A stretch of 64,000 nucleotides of DNA, from the NCBI RefSeq assembly GCF_900106975.1, contig NZ_FNNU01000005.1, forward strand, positions 310,001-374,000, read 5' to 3'. The position numbers and the translations under genes were made by a program. This DNA is from Pseudomonas kuykendallii (GTDB taxonomy: Bacteria > Pseudomonadota > Gammaproteobacteria > Pseudomonadales > Pseudomonadaceae). Positions 8,793 to 19,229 of this stretch are shown here, piece by piece (position 1 is the stretch's first letter; every line of letters starts with the position of its first letter). A model generated the notes under the pieces. That model did not search any database, was not told the origin of the DNA, and worked only from the letters and a program-made list of their open reading frames with translations.

Positions 8793-9590
8793 GCGGCGAG
8801 CCACATAGAGATCGATCAGATACCGCGCGATGGACTTCGCGTTGGGCAGCGGTGGCAGGTCGTTCACGTTGAACCACTGCGCATCCTCTATCTCGCCGGG
8901 TTGCGGAACGATGTCGCCACCGGCGTATTCGGCATGGAAGCCGAGCATCAGCGAATGCGGGAACGGCCAGCTCTGGCTGCCGAGGTATTGCAGGTTTCGC
9001 ACCTCCACGGCAACTTCCTCACGCACTTCGCGCACCACGCACTGCTCCACCGTCTCGCCCGGCTCGACGAACCCCGCCAGCGTGCTGTAGACCCCGCTGA
9101 CGAAGCGCGGTGAGCGTGCCAGCAGGACCTCATCCCCCCGGGTGACCAGCACGATCATGCTGGGCGAAATCCGTGGGTACTGGTGCAGCCCGCACTCCAC
9201 GCAATGCATCGCGCGCTCGCCGGAGTGCCGCTGCATCCGCGCACCACAGCGACCGCAGAAACGGTGCTGGCTGGACCAGGTGCCGATCTGGCTGGCATAG
9301 GCAAGCATCTGGAACTGCTCGGCATCGCTTTGCATCATGAACTGGCGCAAGCCCTGCCAGTGCGCGCCAGGCAGCTCGAACGGCTGGTCCGCCTGCAGCA
9401 GGAACACCGGTTGCCCGTCGAACTGACCGATCCCGTGCTCCTCGAACCTGGCCAGCTCCTGGCGCTTCAGCCATTCACGGGGGAACAGCACGCCATTGGC
9501 GTCCGAGAGAAAGCCCTCGGGGGACGCGGCCAGCGCCCATCCACCGGGAACACCGGCATCCACCAGCCCGGCACACCAACGGCTACCCAT
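8760..9590 (-). CDS. nudC: NAD(+) diphosphatase / deNADding enzyme NudC
   Basis: 276 residues. NudC hydrolyses NADH to NMNH and AMP and removes NAD caps from RNA. The zinc ribbon has cysteines at 112, 115, 130 and 133 (FCGRCG and HCVECG). The Nudix box runs 173-195 ([12 protein letters not shown] then REVREEVA), followed by SQSWPFPHS at 205-213, the NudC-specific motif. Two small deviations are visible: the Nudix-box residue usually Gly is Ala194, and the SQPWPFP motif has Ser for Pro. The start codon overlaps the fimL stop by one base (TGATG), implying translational coupling. Confidence 0.94.
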   Translation of the reverse strand: MGSRWCAGLVDAGVPGGWALAASPEGFLSDANGVLFPREWLKRQELARFEEHGIGQFDGQPVFLLQADQPFELPGAHWQGLRQFMMQSDAEQFQMLAYASQIGTWSSQHRFCGRCGARMQRHSGERAMHCVECGLHQYPRISPSMIVLVTRGDEVLLARSPRFVSGVYSTLAGFVEPGETVEQCVVREVREEVAVEVRNLQYLGSQSWPFPHSLMLGFHAEYAGGDIVPQPGEIEDAQWFNVNDLPPLPNAKSIARYLIDLYVARRSGGADPVLPD

Positions 9591-11260
9591 CAGGCAGCCA
9601 CCGGCATGCCGAGGGCGCGAACGCTGTCGGCGGCGAGGTCGAGCACTTCCGAATGCTCGTCGGGCAGCAGCGTGCCGGCTTCCAGGTAGTACTCGAGACT
9701 GGCGAGGGCATCCGCGAGGGTTTCCAGCATCTGTTCCGACGGTCGCGCGGGTGCTTCGAGCATATGCCGCTGGATGTAGTCGGCGCAGGCGCCGATCATC
9801 GCCGCCGCTCGCGGCTGATCGAGGAACCACAACCCACCACGGGCGGTTTGCAGCGTTCCAGGGACGTTGAGCAGATGCATCTTGTCTCCTTCGGATTCCA
9901 GGTAAGCGGTGATCGCCCGCTTGGCCAGCGCGAGGCACGCCTGCGCTTCGTCGATCACCAGGATGCGCGCTTCCGCGAGCTGGTGAATGGCGAAGGACTG
10001 CGCGTCGGCCCCGGGAGCGGCTCGTGGACGGGCTTCGCGCCGCTCGCCGCGGTCGAGACTGGCAACCATGCCTTCCACGTACAACACCGCATCGGCCAGA
10101 CCATGCAGTGCATTGGCCGGAACGGGATTCTGGTCGACCCAGGAAGAAACCTCGGCCAGTTGCGTCTGCAGCGCGTTGCCCGCGGAGGTCAGGCCAACCA
10201 TCGCCAGGGTCTTGGACAACTTGCCGAGCAGCGCGTGCAGGTTGCCCAGGCTCTCTTCGTCGGCGGCGCCCCGTTCGATGAGATCGAGCAAGTCCTTGAC
10301 GCTGGCGAGCTCCTCGCCGATCGCCGAAGACAGCGAGCGCATCACCGCCTGGCCGGGGCCGGTGAGGCGCTGGTATTCCTCTTCGAGAAGGTGGTCGGTG
10401 AACGGCAGCGCGGTCAGGCTGAAGGTCTCGCGCAGCGGTTCGACCAGCGGGCCATGGGTATCGGCCAGCGCGACCAGGTAGAGCATCTCCTTGAGCAACA
10501 GGCGCGGCGCCTCGTAATCGGGCGCGGCGAGCAACTGGCGGAGTTCGCGATCGATGCGGGCGAACAGCTGCTTGCGCGATTTGCGCGGCAACAGCTGGCC
10601 GTCGACCTGGGCTTCGATCGCGGCCGCAGCGATCCAGCACAGTCGCGAACGCGGATCGTCGCCGAGCAGCCCGTCGAGTCGCGTCAGCGCGCGCAGCATC
10701 AGGCGCAGGCTGGAGGCCGAACTCTGCTCGCGGATGAAACCAAGCAACCCGACCTGATACATCTGCCGCAGCCGGCGACCCTCGGCCGTCAGGTCGACCG
10801 TTTCGCGGGTTGTCCCATCGCGCAGCGGACGCGGCTGGTCGAGGCGGACACTGAAAAAGAAACTCTCCGGCAGCGGCGGCTGGTTGCCGGCCTTGCGCAG
10901 ATCGTTGATCGCCGGCAGCAGGACTTCCGGCATTTCCTCTCGGTGCGCATCCAGGTTTTCCAGGTAACGGCGCAGCACGAAGAGTGCGGTGCTGAGCGCA
11001 GCCAACTGGATGTCGCGCACCTCGCTGGCACCCGCGGGAATGTCGGTCGCCTGCTGCTGAATCTCCTGGGCGAGCATTTCAGCGCCGGTGAGCTCGATCA
11101 GCTTGAGCGTTCCGCGAACCTGCTGCAGGCTTTCGATCGCCTGTTGCAGCAGGCTGACGTTCTCGCGTTCGGTGATGAACTGCTCGAGGCTCTGCTCGGC
11201 CTCCTCCATGGTGGCGAACAGCTCGTCGCGCACCAAGCCGAGGGATGTGGCTCCAGCCAT
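9590..11260 (-). CDS. fimL: FimL-like protein (ChpA N-terminal homologue)
   Basis: 556 residues resembling the N-terminal Hpt-like part of the type IV pilus chemosensory kinase ChpA. It is mostly helical, with an opening helical bundle (residues about 1-110). In P. aeruginosa FimL works with the Pil-Chp system and cAMP/Vfr to control twitching and virulence, and it occupies the same place, between an enoyl-CoA hydratase gene and nudC. GGAGG lies 10 bp before the ATG at 11260. FimL is expected to lack the phosphorylatable histidines of ChpA; I did not verify this by alignment. Confidence 0.82.
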   Translation of the reverse strand: MAGATSLGLVRDELFATMEEAEQSLEQFITERENVSLLQQAIESLQQVRGTLKLIELTGAEMLAQEIQQQATDIPAGASEVRDIQLAALSTALFVLRRYLENLDAHREEMPEVLLPAINDLRKAGNQPPLPESFFFSVRLDQPRPLRDGTTRETVDLTAEGRRLRQMYQVGLLGFIREQSSASSLRLMLRALTRLDGLLGDDPRSRLCWIAAAAIEAQVDGQLLPRKSRKQLFARIDRELRQLLAAPDYEAPRLLLKEMLYLVALADTHGPLVEPLRETFSLTALPFTDHLLEEEYQRLTGPGQAVMRSLSSAIGEELASVKDLLDLIERGAADEESLGNLHALLGKLSKTLAMVGLTSAGNALQTQLAEVSSWVDQNPVPANALHGLADAVLYVEGMVASLDRGERREARPRAAPGADAQSFAIHQLAEARILVIDEAQACLALAKRAITAYLESEGDKMHLLNVPGTLQTARGGLWFLDQPRAAAMIGACADYIQRHMLEAPARPSEQMLETLADALASLEYYLEAGTLLPDEHSEVLDLAADSVRALGMPVAA

Positions 11261-11297
11261 GCCTATCGCGCCTCCGGCGCTCTGTCCGAAACCGAAT

Positions 11298-12110
11298 TCA
11301 ATCGGCGAAGTCCGCTTTCTGCTTGGTCATCTGCGCGGCCATGGCCACGCGCAGATCGGCCGACTGCAACATCGCGGCATTCCAGGTCGCGATGTACTCC
11401 AGGCCGTCGTCGACCCGGTGATCGCGCATGTAGCGGATCATTTCCTTGGTCCCGCGAATGGCCACCGGGGATTTCGCGGCGATCTCGCGGGCGATGGCGA
11501 ATACCCCGTCGAGCAACGCCTGCTGGTCGGCGTAGGTCCGGTTGACCAGGCCCAGCTGGCGCGCTTCCTCGCCGTCGATGCTGCGACCGGTGAAGGCGAG
11601 TTCGCGCATCATGCCGTCGCCGATGATCCGCGGCAGGCGCTGCAGGGTGCCGACGTCGGCGGCCATCCCCATGTCGATCTCCTTGATGGAGAACTGCGCG
11701 TCCGTGGTCGAATAGCGCATGTCGCAGGCACTGATCAGGTCGATGGCGCCTCCCAGACAGTAACCCTGGATCGCCGCGAGCACCGGCTTGCTGCACTGGT
11801 CCACGGCGTTGAAGGAGGCCTGCAACTGCAGGATCTTGCGCCGCAGCACCTGCGCGTTGCGGCCGACGTCGTTGCCCAGCTCGCTGCCGACCGACGCCAG
11901 CATCGCCAGGTCGATACCCGATGAGAAGTGCTTGCCGGCACCGGATACGATCACCACGCGGATGTCGTCGGTCTCGTCGATCCAGCGGAAGATGTCGATG
12001 ATTTCCGTCCAGAAATCGGCGTTCATCGCGTTAACTTTTTCCGCGCGGTTGATCGTCACGTGGGCGATCTTGTCCTGGGTTTCGACGCGGAAGGCTTTGT
12101 AGTCGGACAC
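11298..12110 (-). CDS. Enoyl-CoA hydratase/isomerase (crotonase family)
   Basis: 270 residues of crotonase fold. The oxyanion-hole segments are SGAGKHFSSGIDLAML and AIQGYCLGGAIDLISACDMR, and the catalytic-type stretch IDMGMAADVGTLQRLPRI (Glu and Asp) resembles delta3,5-delta2,4-dienoyl-CoA isomerases (ECH1-like). I preferred the GTG at 12110 (giving MSDYKAFRVE) because GAGG lies nine bases before it. An ATG three codons upstream at 12119 touches that GAGG and is too close. It probably heads a hydratase-fimL-nudC operon, with 37 bp to fimL. The exact acyl-CoA substrate is unknown. Confidence 0.88.
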   Translation of the reverse strand: MSDYKAFRVETQDKIAHVTINRAEKVNAMNADFWTEIIDIFRWIDETDDIRVVIVSGAGKHFSSGIDLAMLASVGSELGNDVGRNAQVLRRKILQLQASFNAVDQCSKPVLAAIQGYCLGGAIDLISACDMRYSTTDAQFSIKEIDMGMAADVGTLQRLPRIIGDGMMRELAFTGRSIDGEEARQLGLVNRTYADQQALLDGVFAIAREIAAKSPVAIRGTKEMIRYMRDHRVDDGLEYIATWNAAMLQSADLRVAMAAQMTKQKADFAD

Positions 12111-12244
12111 GGCTGTCATCCTCGACAACGGACAGTTGGGCGCGGCGAGGCGCGCGGCGGCGTAGCCGGCCAACTATAACAACAAGCGCCTCGCAAAAGT
12201 CGACCCCGCCGCGCCTGCCAGGTCGGCACCGCCGGCCTGATACG

Positions 12245-14500
12245 TCATTCCTTGATGCAGTCGACGGTGTAGACCCGCCCCGCCTCGCCATCCTCGTGCT
12301 GCAGACCGTGCACATCCGAATCGAAGCCGGGGAAGCTGCGGTCGAAGGTGCCGGCGAACTCGAGGTAGTCGATGATCGCGCGGGTCGCGGGGGTGAAGCG
12401 CTCGCCCGGCATGATCAGCGGAATGCCCGGCGGATACGGCACCAGCATCACCGCGGCGATACGGCCTTCGAGCCGATCGATAGGCACCGCTTCGACGTCG
12501 CCGCGCACCAGCTTGTCGTAGGCATCCGCGGGCTTGATCGCCAGTTCCGGCAGCACCGTGTACATGCGCTTCTGCGCCTTGGCGGTACGGTTTTCCCGGT
12601 AGCAGCCATGCAACTCGTCGCAGAGATCGCGCAGGCCCAGCCCGGCGTAGCGCGTGCCGCCCTGGCGGGCCACCGAAGGCAAGGCTTCGCTGAGCGGCAC
12701 GTTGGCGTCGTAATGGCGCTTGAACTCCAGCAGCTCGGTGACCAGCGTGCTCCACTTGCCCTTGGTGATGCCCATCGAGAACAGCACCAGCATCGAATAG
12801 AGTCCGGTCTTCTCCACCACCAGTCCACGTTCCCAGAGGAACTTGCTGACCACCGCGGCCGGAATCCCGCGCTCGTCCAGGCGCCCTCCGGCGGTGAGGC
12901 CCGGCGTGGTCAGGGTGACCTTGATCGGATCGAGCAGTACGTAATCCTCGGCAACCTCGCCGAAGCCGTGCCAGTCTGCGTCCGGCGCCAGCAGCCAGTC
13001 GGCCGTGGTGGCGCTGTCGGCACCCTCCGCCAGGGGTGGCTGCCAGATGCTGAACCACCAATCGTCCTCGCCCAGGCTCTGCTGCAGATTGGCCAGGGCG
13101 CGGCGAAAGCTCAGCGCTTCGTCGAAGGTTTCCTGGATCAGCGAACGCCCGGCAGGCCCTTCCATCATCGCCGAGGCCACGTCCAGCGAGGCGATGATGC
13201 TGTACTGGGGCGAGGTCGAGATGTGCATCATGAAGGCTTCGTTGAAGCGGTCGCGGTCCAGCTGGCGCACGCCGCCGTCCTGCACATGGATCATCGACGC
13301 CTGGCTGAAAGCCGCCAGCAGCTTATGCGTGGAGTGCGTGGTGAACACCAGCGGCGCCTGTTCATGGCGCCGCGTGCCCATGCCATAGCGGCCGGCGTAG
13401 AACTCGTGGAACGCGGCGTAGGCGTACCAGGCTTCGTCGAAATGCAGCACTTCGACGCTATCCCCGAGGGTCTGCTTGATCAGTTCGGCGTTGTAGCAGA
13501 GGCCGTCGTAGGTGGAGTTGGTGACCACCGCGAGCTTGACCTTCGGCGGCCGGCCGCGAGTGAGCGGGTTGGCGTCGATCTTCGCCTGGATCGACTCGCG
13601 GCTGAATTCGGACAGCGGGATCGGCCCGATGATGCCCAGCTCGTTGCGCTCCGGCACCAGATACAGCGGCACCGCCCCGGTCATGATGATGGAGTGCAGG
13701 ATCGACTTGTGGCAGTTGCGGTCGACCAGCACCAGGTCGTCACGGCCGACCATGCTGTGCCAGACGATCTTGTTCGCCGTCGAGGTACCGTTGATCACGA
13801 AGAAGGTGTGGTCAGCGCCGAAATTGCGCGCGGCGCGGGCCTCGGCCTCGGCCAGCGGGCCGGTGTGGTCGAGCAGCGAGCCGAGTTCCGGCACCGACAC
13901 GGACAGGTCCGAACGCAGTGTGTTCTCGCCGAAGAACTGGTGGAACGCCTGGCCCACCGGGCTCTTTCGATAGGCCACGCCACCGCCATGGCCGGGCGTG
14001 TGCCAGGAGTAGTTGGATTGTGCGGTGTGCTCGACCAGCGCCTTGAAGAACGGCGGCAGCAACCCCGAGAGGTAGTTGCGCGCGGCCCGCGCGACCTGCC
14101 GGGCGAGAAACGGCACGGTGTCCTCGAACAGGTAGAGCAACCCGCGCAGGTGGTTCAGGTCCGCCATCGCCTCGGCGGGCGCGTTCTCGATGGTGACCTG
14201 CTCGCCGAGGGCGAAGATAGGCAGTTGCGGGGCGCGCACGCGGGCCAGGCGGATCAGCTCGATGACGTCCTGCAGCAGGCGCTGGTTCTCCCCGGCACCC
14301 TCGGCGGCGACCAGGATGCAGGCCAGGCCGTGGTGGGTCGACGCGACGATGCGCCCTTCGGCCGAGCTGGCGGTGGAAAGGATGCTGAACCCGTCCTGCG
14401 CCAGTTCCTGGGCAATACCGCGCACGCGTTCACCGGCGACCGTGTCGGCCTTGATGTCGCGATGCACGATGAGCACGGGGAATTTCAGATCTTTGTACAT
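12245..14500 (-). CDS. ldcA: Lysine/arginine decarboxylase (PLP, fold-type I), LdcA-like
   Basis: 751 residues, the full length of the large PLP-dependent Orn/Lys/Arg decarboxylases. The order is an N-terminal wing (receiver-like) domain, SWHTPGHGGGVAYRKSP, the PLP domain with HFDEAWYAYAAFH and THSTHKLLAAFSQASMIH (Schiff-base lysine), and a C-terminal domain ending in the substrate loop. In P. aeruginosa the orthologue beside dnaQ is the lysine-specific LdcA of the arginine-induced cadaverine route, so lysine is the more likely substrate here. The transporter gene I remember beside ldcA in PAO1 is absent. It has its own promoter region of about 130 bp. Confidence 0.9.
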   Translation of the reverse strand: MYKDLKFPVLIVHRDIKADTVAGERVRGIAQELAQDGFSILSTASSAEGRIVASTHHGLACILVAAEGAGENQRLLQDVIELIRLARVRAPQLPIFALGEQVTIENAPAEAMADLNHLRGLLYLFEDTVPFLARQVARAARNYLSGLLPPFFKALVEHTAQSNYSWHTPGHGGGVAYRKSPVGQAFHQFFGENTLRSDLSVSVPELGSLLDHTGPLAEAEARAARNFGADHTFFVINGTSTANKIVWHSMVGRDDLVLVDRNCHKSILHSIIMTGAVPLYLVPERNELGIIGPIPLSEFSRESIQAKIDANPLTRGRPPKVKLAVVTNSTYDGLCYNAELIKQTLGDSVEVLHFDEAWYAYAAFHEFYAGRYGMGTRRHEQAPLVFTTHSTHKLLAAFSQASMIHVQDGGVRQLDRDRFNEAFMMHISTSPQYSIIASLDVASAMMEGPAGRSLIQETFDEALSFRRALANLQQSLGEDDWWFSIWQPPLAEGADSATTADWLLAPDADWHGFGEVAEDYVLLDPIKVTLTTPGLTAGGRLDERGIPAAVVSKFLWERGLVVEKTGLYSMLVLFSMGITKGKWSTLVTELLEFKRHYDANVPLSEALPSVARQGGTRYAGLGLRDLCDELHGCYRENRTAKAQKRMYTVLPELAIKPADAYDKLVRGDVEAVPIDRLEGRIAAVMLVPYPPGIPLIMPGERFTPATRAIIDYLEFAGTFDRSFPGFDSDVHGLQHEDGEAGRVYTVDCIKE

Positions 14501-14596
14501 GTCACCGCCCTGAGGTCGGCAGGTCCGCCCTGCCCGTCGCCTCAGGGTAGAGGCTCGCCCCGGCGGGAGGAACCCCCGGCCGCGACCGCTGTACGA

Positions 14597-14624
14597 AAAG
14601 GTCGCGCGGCGATAACTCGCCGCG
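14597..14624 (-). terminator. Probable terminator of the methyltransferase-rnhA-dnaQ region
   Basis: On the minus strand, stem CGCGGCGA/TCGCCGCG (14605-14612 and 14617-14624) with a four-base loop is followed by CGACCTTTTC. It starts 6 bp after the dnaQ stop. The T tract is short. Confidence 0.5.
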
Positions 14625-14630
14625 GCCGTT

Positions 14631-15386
14631 TCAGGCTTCGCTCAGCGCTTCGGCCGGCGCCTGCTCCAGCTGCATCCAGAGCGCCGGGGCGCCGGCGGAT
14701 TTCTCGATGACCGCGAGCCGCGCCGCATGGGCGGCGAGTTCGGCCTCGCTGGCACGAATCACCCGGGTGAGCGCGCGATCGGCACCCAGACGTCGGATCG
14801 GCGTGGGATGGGCGCGGCCACCGGTTTCGCTTTCGCTGCCGTCACCGGCGAGGGACAGGTTGGTCTGCCCGCCGGTCATGGTCAGGTAGACGTCGGCGAG
14901 AATCTCGGCATCGAGCAAGGCGCCGTGCAGGTCGCGACCGGAGTTGTCCACGCCATAGCGCTTGCACAGGGCATCGAGGTTGTTGCGCTGGCCAGGATGC
15001 CGTTCCCGCGCCATGGCCAGGGTGTCGAGCACCGAGCAGTGTTCGCTGATGTCGGCGCGCTCGCGCTGCCCGAGCAGGGCGAACTCGTTGTTGATGAAGC
15101 CGATGTCGAACGCCGCGTTGTGGATGATCAACTGGGCGTCTTTGATGAACTCGAAGAAGTCGTCGGCGACATCCTTGAAGCGCGGTTTGTCGGCGAGGAA
15201 GTCCAGGGTGATGCCGTGGACCGCAATCGCACCTTCGTCGATCTCGCGATCGGGGTGGAGATACACATGGAAATGCCGCCCGGTCAGGCGGCGCCCGATC
15301 ACTTCGACGCAACCGATCTCGATGATGCGGTGGCCGTCGGTAACCGGCATGCCGGTGGTTTCGGTATCGAGTACAACTGAACGCAT
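14631..15386 (-). CDS. dnaQ: DNA polymerase III epsilon subunit (3'-5' proofreading exonuclease)
   Basis: 251 residues. DnaQ proofreads within the Pol III core with alpha and theta. The exonuclease motifs are DTETTG with Asp7 and Glu9 (Exo I), HNAAFDIGFINNEF (Exo II) and HGALLDAEILADVY (Exo III with His and Asp). A C-terminal tail binds the alpha subunit. The start MRSVVLDTE at 15386 follows GGAAG. The rnhA stop lies 11 bp upstream, so rnhA and dnaQ share a strand and probably a transcript, unlike the divergent rnhA/dnaQ arrangement of E. coli. Confidence 0.96.
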   Translation of the reverse strand: MRSVVLDTETTGMPVTDGHRIIEIGCVEVIGRRLTGRHFHVYLHPDREIDEGAIAVHGITLDFLADKPRFKDVADDFFEFIKDAQLIIHNAAFDIGFINNEFALLGQRERADISEHCSVLDTLAMARERHPGQRNNLDALCKRYGVDNSGRDLHGALLDAEILADVYLTMTGGQTNLSLAGDGSESETGGRAHPTPIRRLGADRALTRVIRASEAELAAHAARLAVIEKSAGAPALWMQLEQAPAEALSEA

Positions 15387-15397
15387 GGCGCTTCCTG

Positions 15398-15850
15398 TCA
15401 GACGGAGGTTCTGTGTTTCGCCGAGACGACGCCGCGGTTGGCCAGCATGTCGGCATGCTCGTTGCCGGGATGGCCGTTGTGGCCGCGCACCCACTGCCAA
15501 CTCACGTTGTGCCGGGCGACCTGCTCGTCCAGCTGTTGCCACAGATCGGCGTTCTTCACCGGCTGCTTGGCGGCGGTCTTCCAGCCGCGCTTCTTCCAGT
15601 TCGGCAACCATTCCTGGATGCCGCGCATGACGTACTCGGAGTCGGTCACCAGCAACACGTCGCACGGACGCTTGAGCTCGGCCAGGCCGCGGATCGCCGC
15701 AGTGAGTTCCATGCGGTTGTTGGTGGTATCGGGCTCGCCGCCCCAGAGCTCGCGCTCGACGCCCTTGTACACCAGCAAGGCGCCCCAGCCGCCGGGGCCG
15801 GGATTGCCCTTGCAGGCGCCATCGGTATAAATCGTGGTCTGTTCAGTCAT
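15398..15850 (-). CDS. rnhA: Ribonuclease HI
   Basis: 150 residues. It cleaves the RNA strand of RNA-DNA hybrids. The metal-binding acidic residues are all present: Asp10 ([14 protein letters not shown]), Glu48 (NNRMELTA), Asp70 (VTDSEYV) and Asp134 (EHADMLA), with His124 in [10 protein letters not shown]. The start lies 1 bp after the stop of the upstream methyltransferase gene, and dnaQ follows. Confidence 0.97.
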   Translation of the reverse strand: MTEQTTIYTDGACKGNPGPGGWGALLVYKGVERELWGGEPDTTNNRMELTAAIRGLAELKRPCDVLLVTDSEYVMRGIQEWLPNWKKRGWKTAAKQPVKNADLWQQLDEQVARHNVSWQWVRGHNGHPGNEHADMLANRGVVSAKHRTSV

Positions 15851-15851
15851 T

Positions 15852-16610
15852 TCATTGCTCGGAATCGCGCCGGCTGACCTTCGCCACCGGCATCGGCAGC
15901 AGCTTGCCCATGGGTTCGCGGCGGGTCTGCGGCAGCGGGCGCAAACCGACGACCAGTTTGCGCGCCACCAATAGATAGAAGCCGGGGCCCGGCATGTGCC
16001 CGCGGTCGCCCCAGCGCTCCAGACGAGCCAGGCGGTTCTGCCAGGCGCTGGAAGCGAGCGGCGGACGATAGCACCCGAAGCGGCGTTTCTCCAGCGCGAA
16101 TCCGAGCAGGTTCATCCAGTCGCCGACCCGTGTCGGGGCGATGCAGCGGGCCTGGCGAAAGGCATCCTGGGCGAACAGGTGGCGCATCCCCCAGCTGCTC
16201 CACGGGTTGATCCCGACGATCAGCAGGTGGCCTCCGGGACGCACGCTGCGCGCGGCTTCGCGCAGCAGACCGTGGGGCGACAGCGAGAAGTCCAGGCCGT
16301 GCTGCAGCACCACGATGTCCGCCGCGTGCTCGCCCAGCGGCCAGGCCTGCTCCTCGCAGACGATCTCCACGCCGGGAAACGGCGCACCCAGGCTGACGCT
16401 GTGCTGGATCTGCTTCGCCGCCGGCAGCGGTCCGGCCTGCGGACCGTAATGCACCAGGTAACCGCCAAAGTAGCGCGCCAGTTCCTCCTCCAGCACCCGG
16501 CGTTCTTCCACCAACAGTTGCTGCCCGAACGGGCCCTCGAACCATTCGCGGGCGGCGCCAATCAGCGCCTGCCACTGCGGATCGGCCTGGGCGATGGTGT
16601 TTTCGGTCAT
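15852..16610 (-). CDS. SAM-dependent class I methyltransferase
   Basis: 252 residues with a UbiE-type methyltransferase fold but a degenerate first motif ([21 protein letters not shown], shown in part). Then come [36 protein letters not shown]-like motifs (shortened here), typical of the methyltransferase that sits upstream of rnhA in many proteobacteria. The start [10 protein letters not shown] at 16610 follows AGGAGA. It is divergent from gloB with 70 bp between starts. The substrate is unknown. Confidence 0.85.
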   Translation of the reverse strand: MTENTIAQADPQWQALIGAAREWFEGPFGQQLLVEERRVLEEELARYFGGYLVHYGPQAGPLPAAKQIQHSVSLGAPFPGVEIVCEEQAWPLGEHAADIVVLQHGLDFSLSPHGLLREAARSVRPGGHLLIVGINPWSSWGMRHLFAQDAFRQARCIAPTRVGDWMNLLGFALEKRRFGCYRPPLASSAWQNRLARLERWGDRGHMPGPGFYLLVARKLVVGLRPLPQTRREPMGKLLPMPVAKVSRRDSEQ

Positions 16611-16680
16611 GCGATTCTCCTGCAAGGAGGCCTGGGCCTGCTTAAGATGCACCTTTGTAATCCGCATAGCGAGCCAAGCC

Positions 16681-17457
16681 ATGTTGCGTATCGATGCCCT
16701 GCCCGCCTTCGCCGACAACTATATATGGCTGCTGCAGGACGACCAAAGCCGCCGCTGCGCGGTGGTCGATCCGGGCGACGCCACCCCCGTGCAAGCCTGG
16801 CTGGACGCCCACGCCGGCTGGACCCTGGAAGCGATTCTGACCACTCATCACCACGCCGACCATGTCGGCGGGGTCGCCGCCCTCAAGGCGAAGACCGGCG
16901 CGCGGGTCTTCGGCCCGTCGCAGGAGAGCATTCCGGCCCTCGATCAGGCGCTGGGCGACGGCCAGCGTATCGAAGTGCTTGGCCTGGACTTCGAGGTGAT
17001 CGACGTCCCCGGTCATACCCTCGGCCACATCGCCTACTTCCATGATGATGCCCAGCCCTGGCTGTTCTGCGGCGACACCCTGTTCGCCGCCGGTTGCGGC
17101 CGGCTGTTCGAGGGAACGCCCCGGCAGATGTTCGATTCGCTGAACAGGCTCGCCGCGCTGCCGGACGCCACCCAGGTCTACTGCGCCCACGAGTACACCC
17201 TGAGCAACCTGCGTTTCGCCGCGGCCGTGGAGCCGGAGAACCCGCAGATCGCTGCTCGCGTGGCGCAGGTCACGCAGTGGCGCGCGGAGGGACGCATCAG
17301 TCTGCCGTCGCAGATCGGCCTGGAGCGGCAGACCAATCCTTTTCTGCGTTGCGGCGAGGCCAGCGTCGAAAAGACGCTGGACCAGCGCTGCGGCCCTCAA
17401 GCACGCACCTCGTGTGAATCCTTCGCCGCACTGCGCAGCTGGAAAAACAGTTTCTGA
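16681..17457 (+). CDS. gloB: Hydroxyacylglutathione hydrolase (glyoxalase II)
   Basis: 258 residues, the normal GloB length. It hydrolyses S-lactoylglutathione to lactate and glutathione in methylglyoxal detoxification. The binuclear metal motif [11 protein letters not shown] has ligands His56, His58, Asp60 and His61. Further ligands lie in [22 protein letters not shown] and [10 protein letters not shown]. The start [10 protein letters not shown] at 16681 matches family N termini. It is divergent from the methyltransferase gene and about 100 bp upstream of mltD. Confidence 0.96.
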   Translation: MLRIDALPAFADNYIWLLQDDQSRRCAVVDPGDATPVQAWLDAHAGWTLEAILTTHHHADHVGGVAALKAKTGARVFGPSQESIPALDQALGDGQRIEVLGLDFEVIDVPGHTLGHIAYFHDDAQPWLFCGDTLFAAGCGRLFEGTPRQMFDSLNRLAALPDATQVYCAHEYTLSNLRFAAAVEPENPQIAARVAQVTQWRAEGRISLPSQIGLERQTNPFLRCGEASVEKTLDQRCGPQARTSCESFAALRSWKNSF

Positions 17458-17556
17458 GGTCCGGAATGCGGACGGAGGGGCTGGTGAAAACTTGACCACC
17501 TGGAGGGCGGTTCCTAGAATCGCCCGACCTTTTCGCCTGGACAAGCACCTCACCCG

Positions 17557-19125
17557 ATGCCGCCAACCGACCGCAAGACCTCAGCCCCGGACACCTTGGC
17601 GCGCCTTTCGAGACTGTCCCCGCTGGTCTTCGCTCTGATTCTCGGCGGTTGCCAGAACTTCGCACAACAGACTCCTGAACAGCTTGGGCGGAGCACCGAC
17701 ACCGCCGTCGGAATGCCTCAGCAGCGCACGGAGTGGTTGAACCAGGCGCCGGCGCCCCAGCCGCCGCAGGACATCTGGGAGCGGATGCGCAGCGGGTATG
17801 CGCTGCAAGGCGAGATCGGCCTGAACCCGCGCATCGAACGCCAGCGCCTGTGGTTCGTCAGCAATCCCTCGTTCCTCGAAAGCAGCTGCGAGCGCGGCAG
17901 CCTCTACATCCACTATGTCGTCGAACGCCTGGAAGAGCGCAACATGCCGCTCGAACTGGCGCTGTTGCCGATGATCGAGAGCGCCTACAACCCGCTGGCG
18001 CTGTCGCGTTCCAACGCCGTGGGCATCTGGCAGTTCATCCCCGCCACCGGTCGCTACTACAACCTGCGCCAAACCAGCTGGTACGACGGCCGTCGCGACA
18101 TCACCGCCTCGACCAACGCCGCGCTGGATTACCTGAGCAAGCTGCAGGACATGTTCAACGGCGACTGGCTGCTTGCCCTCGCGGCCTACAACGCGGGCGA
18201 AGGCACCGTCAGCCGGGCCATCGAGCGCAACCAGAAACTCGGCTTGCCGACCGACTACTGGAACCTGCCGCTGCCCAAGGAAACCCAGGAGTACGTGCCC
18301 AAGCTGCTGGCGCTGTCGCAGATCGTCCTGGCACCGGAAGCCTACGGGATGGACCTCAGCCCGATTGCCAACGAGCCCTATTTCGAGACGGTCGAGATCA
18401 AGCAGAACATGGACCTGTCGCGGGTCGCCGCCATGGCCGATCTGGACGCCGACGAGCTGATGCTGCTCAACCCGGCGTTCAAGCGCGGCATTACCCGCGA
18501 CGGCCCGAAGCAACTGCTGGTGCCGACCGAGAAAGCCGAACTGCTGGCCGCCAACCTGTCGATGATGAAGGCCCAGGAACCGGTGGACTGGCAGGATTAC
18601 AAGGTTCGTCCGGGCGACAGCCTGCACAGCATCGCCAACCGCTACCGGCTGACGGTGGCGACGATCAAGGACATCAACCGGCTGAGCAGCAATCACCTGA
18701 GCGTCGGCCAGGTGCTGAGCATTCCCGCGGAGCCCGGCCAGACCGGCGACGTACCGCTGTTCGGCAACGTCGCTGCCAGCGCGCCTGCCGCCAGCGCGCG
18801 CAGCTACCGGGTCAAGGACGGTGACAACCTCTGGCAAATCGCCCGCGACAACAAGGTCGAGGTGAAGGACCTGCAACGCTGGAACAAGCTCGCCGGCAAG
18901 GACCTCAAGGTGGGCCAGACGCTCGCCCTGCAAGGCGGCGGCTTGCAACTGGCGTCCGCCGGCGGCCCGGTGAAGGCAACCTATTACAAGGTGAAGAAAG
19001 GCGACTCGCTGCACCAGATCGCCAAGCGCTTCAATGTCGAAGTCGATAGCCTGAAGCGCTGGAACCCGCAAAGTGGCCAGTCGCTCAAACCCGGCCAGAC
19101 GCTGACCCTGCGCCTCTCGAACTGA
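17557..19125 (+). CDS. mltD: Membrane-bound lytic murein transglycosylase D
   Basis: 522-residue lipoprotein that cleaves peptidoglycan glycan strands to 1,6-anhydromuropeptides. The lipobox is LGGC with the lipidated Cys32. The SLT domain has catalytic Glu141 in MIESAYNPLALSRSNAVGIW, with QFIPATGRYY following. Three LysM repeats occupy about 348-391, 416-457 and 475-520 (YKVRPGDSLHSIA, YRVKDGDNLWQIA, YKVKKGDSLHQIA). Three LysM copies are one more than in E. coli MltD. It is followed, after a 104-bp gap, by the npp operon on the same strand. Confidence 0.96.
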   Translation: MPPTDRKTSAPDTLARLSRLSPLVFALILGGCQNFAQQTPEQLGRSTDTAVGMPQQRTEWLNQAPAPQPPQDIWERMRSGYALQGEIGLNPRIERQRLWFVSNPSFLESSCERGSLYIHYVVERLEERNMPLELALLPMIESAYNPLALSRSNAVGIWQFIPATGRYYNLRQTSWYDGRRDITASTNAALDYLSKLQDMFNGDWLLALAAYNAGEGTVSRAIERNQKLGLPTDYWNLPLPKETQEYVPKLLALSQIVLAPEAYGMDLSPIANEPYFETVEIKQNMDLSRVAAMADLDADELMLLNPAFKRGITRDGPKQLLVPTEKAELLAANLSMMKAQEPVDWQDYKVRPGDSLHSIANRYRLTVATIKDINRLSSNHLSVGQVLSIPAEPGQTGDVPLFGNVAASAPAASARSYRVKDGDNLWQIARDNKVEVKDLQRWNKLAGKDLKVGQTLALQGGGLQLASAGGPVKATYYKVKKGDSLHQIAKRFNVEVDSLKRWNPQSGQSLKPGQTLTLRLSN

Positions 19126-19229
19126 TTGGCGCGCGCCACGCCTCCGCGCCTTCCGGCCGAGGGAGGCAAGCTGCTACTGTACCGATCCCCATTCCACGTG
19201 CCGTCGTCCTGGATCGGATTTCCCGCCTG

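Noticed and set aside
12296-14710. Long plus-strand open frame antisense to ldcA
   Set aside because: It mirrors the codon structure of ldcA and encodes a low-complexity, domain-free product.
17458-17556. Possible short gene between gloB and mltD
   Set aside because: Short frames overlap both neighbours and show no start with a ribosome site or coding bias; treated as the mltD promoter region.
19126-19229. Terminator between mltD and nppA1
   Set aside because: GCCTCC and GGGAGGC are present but with a long loop and no T tract.
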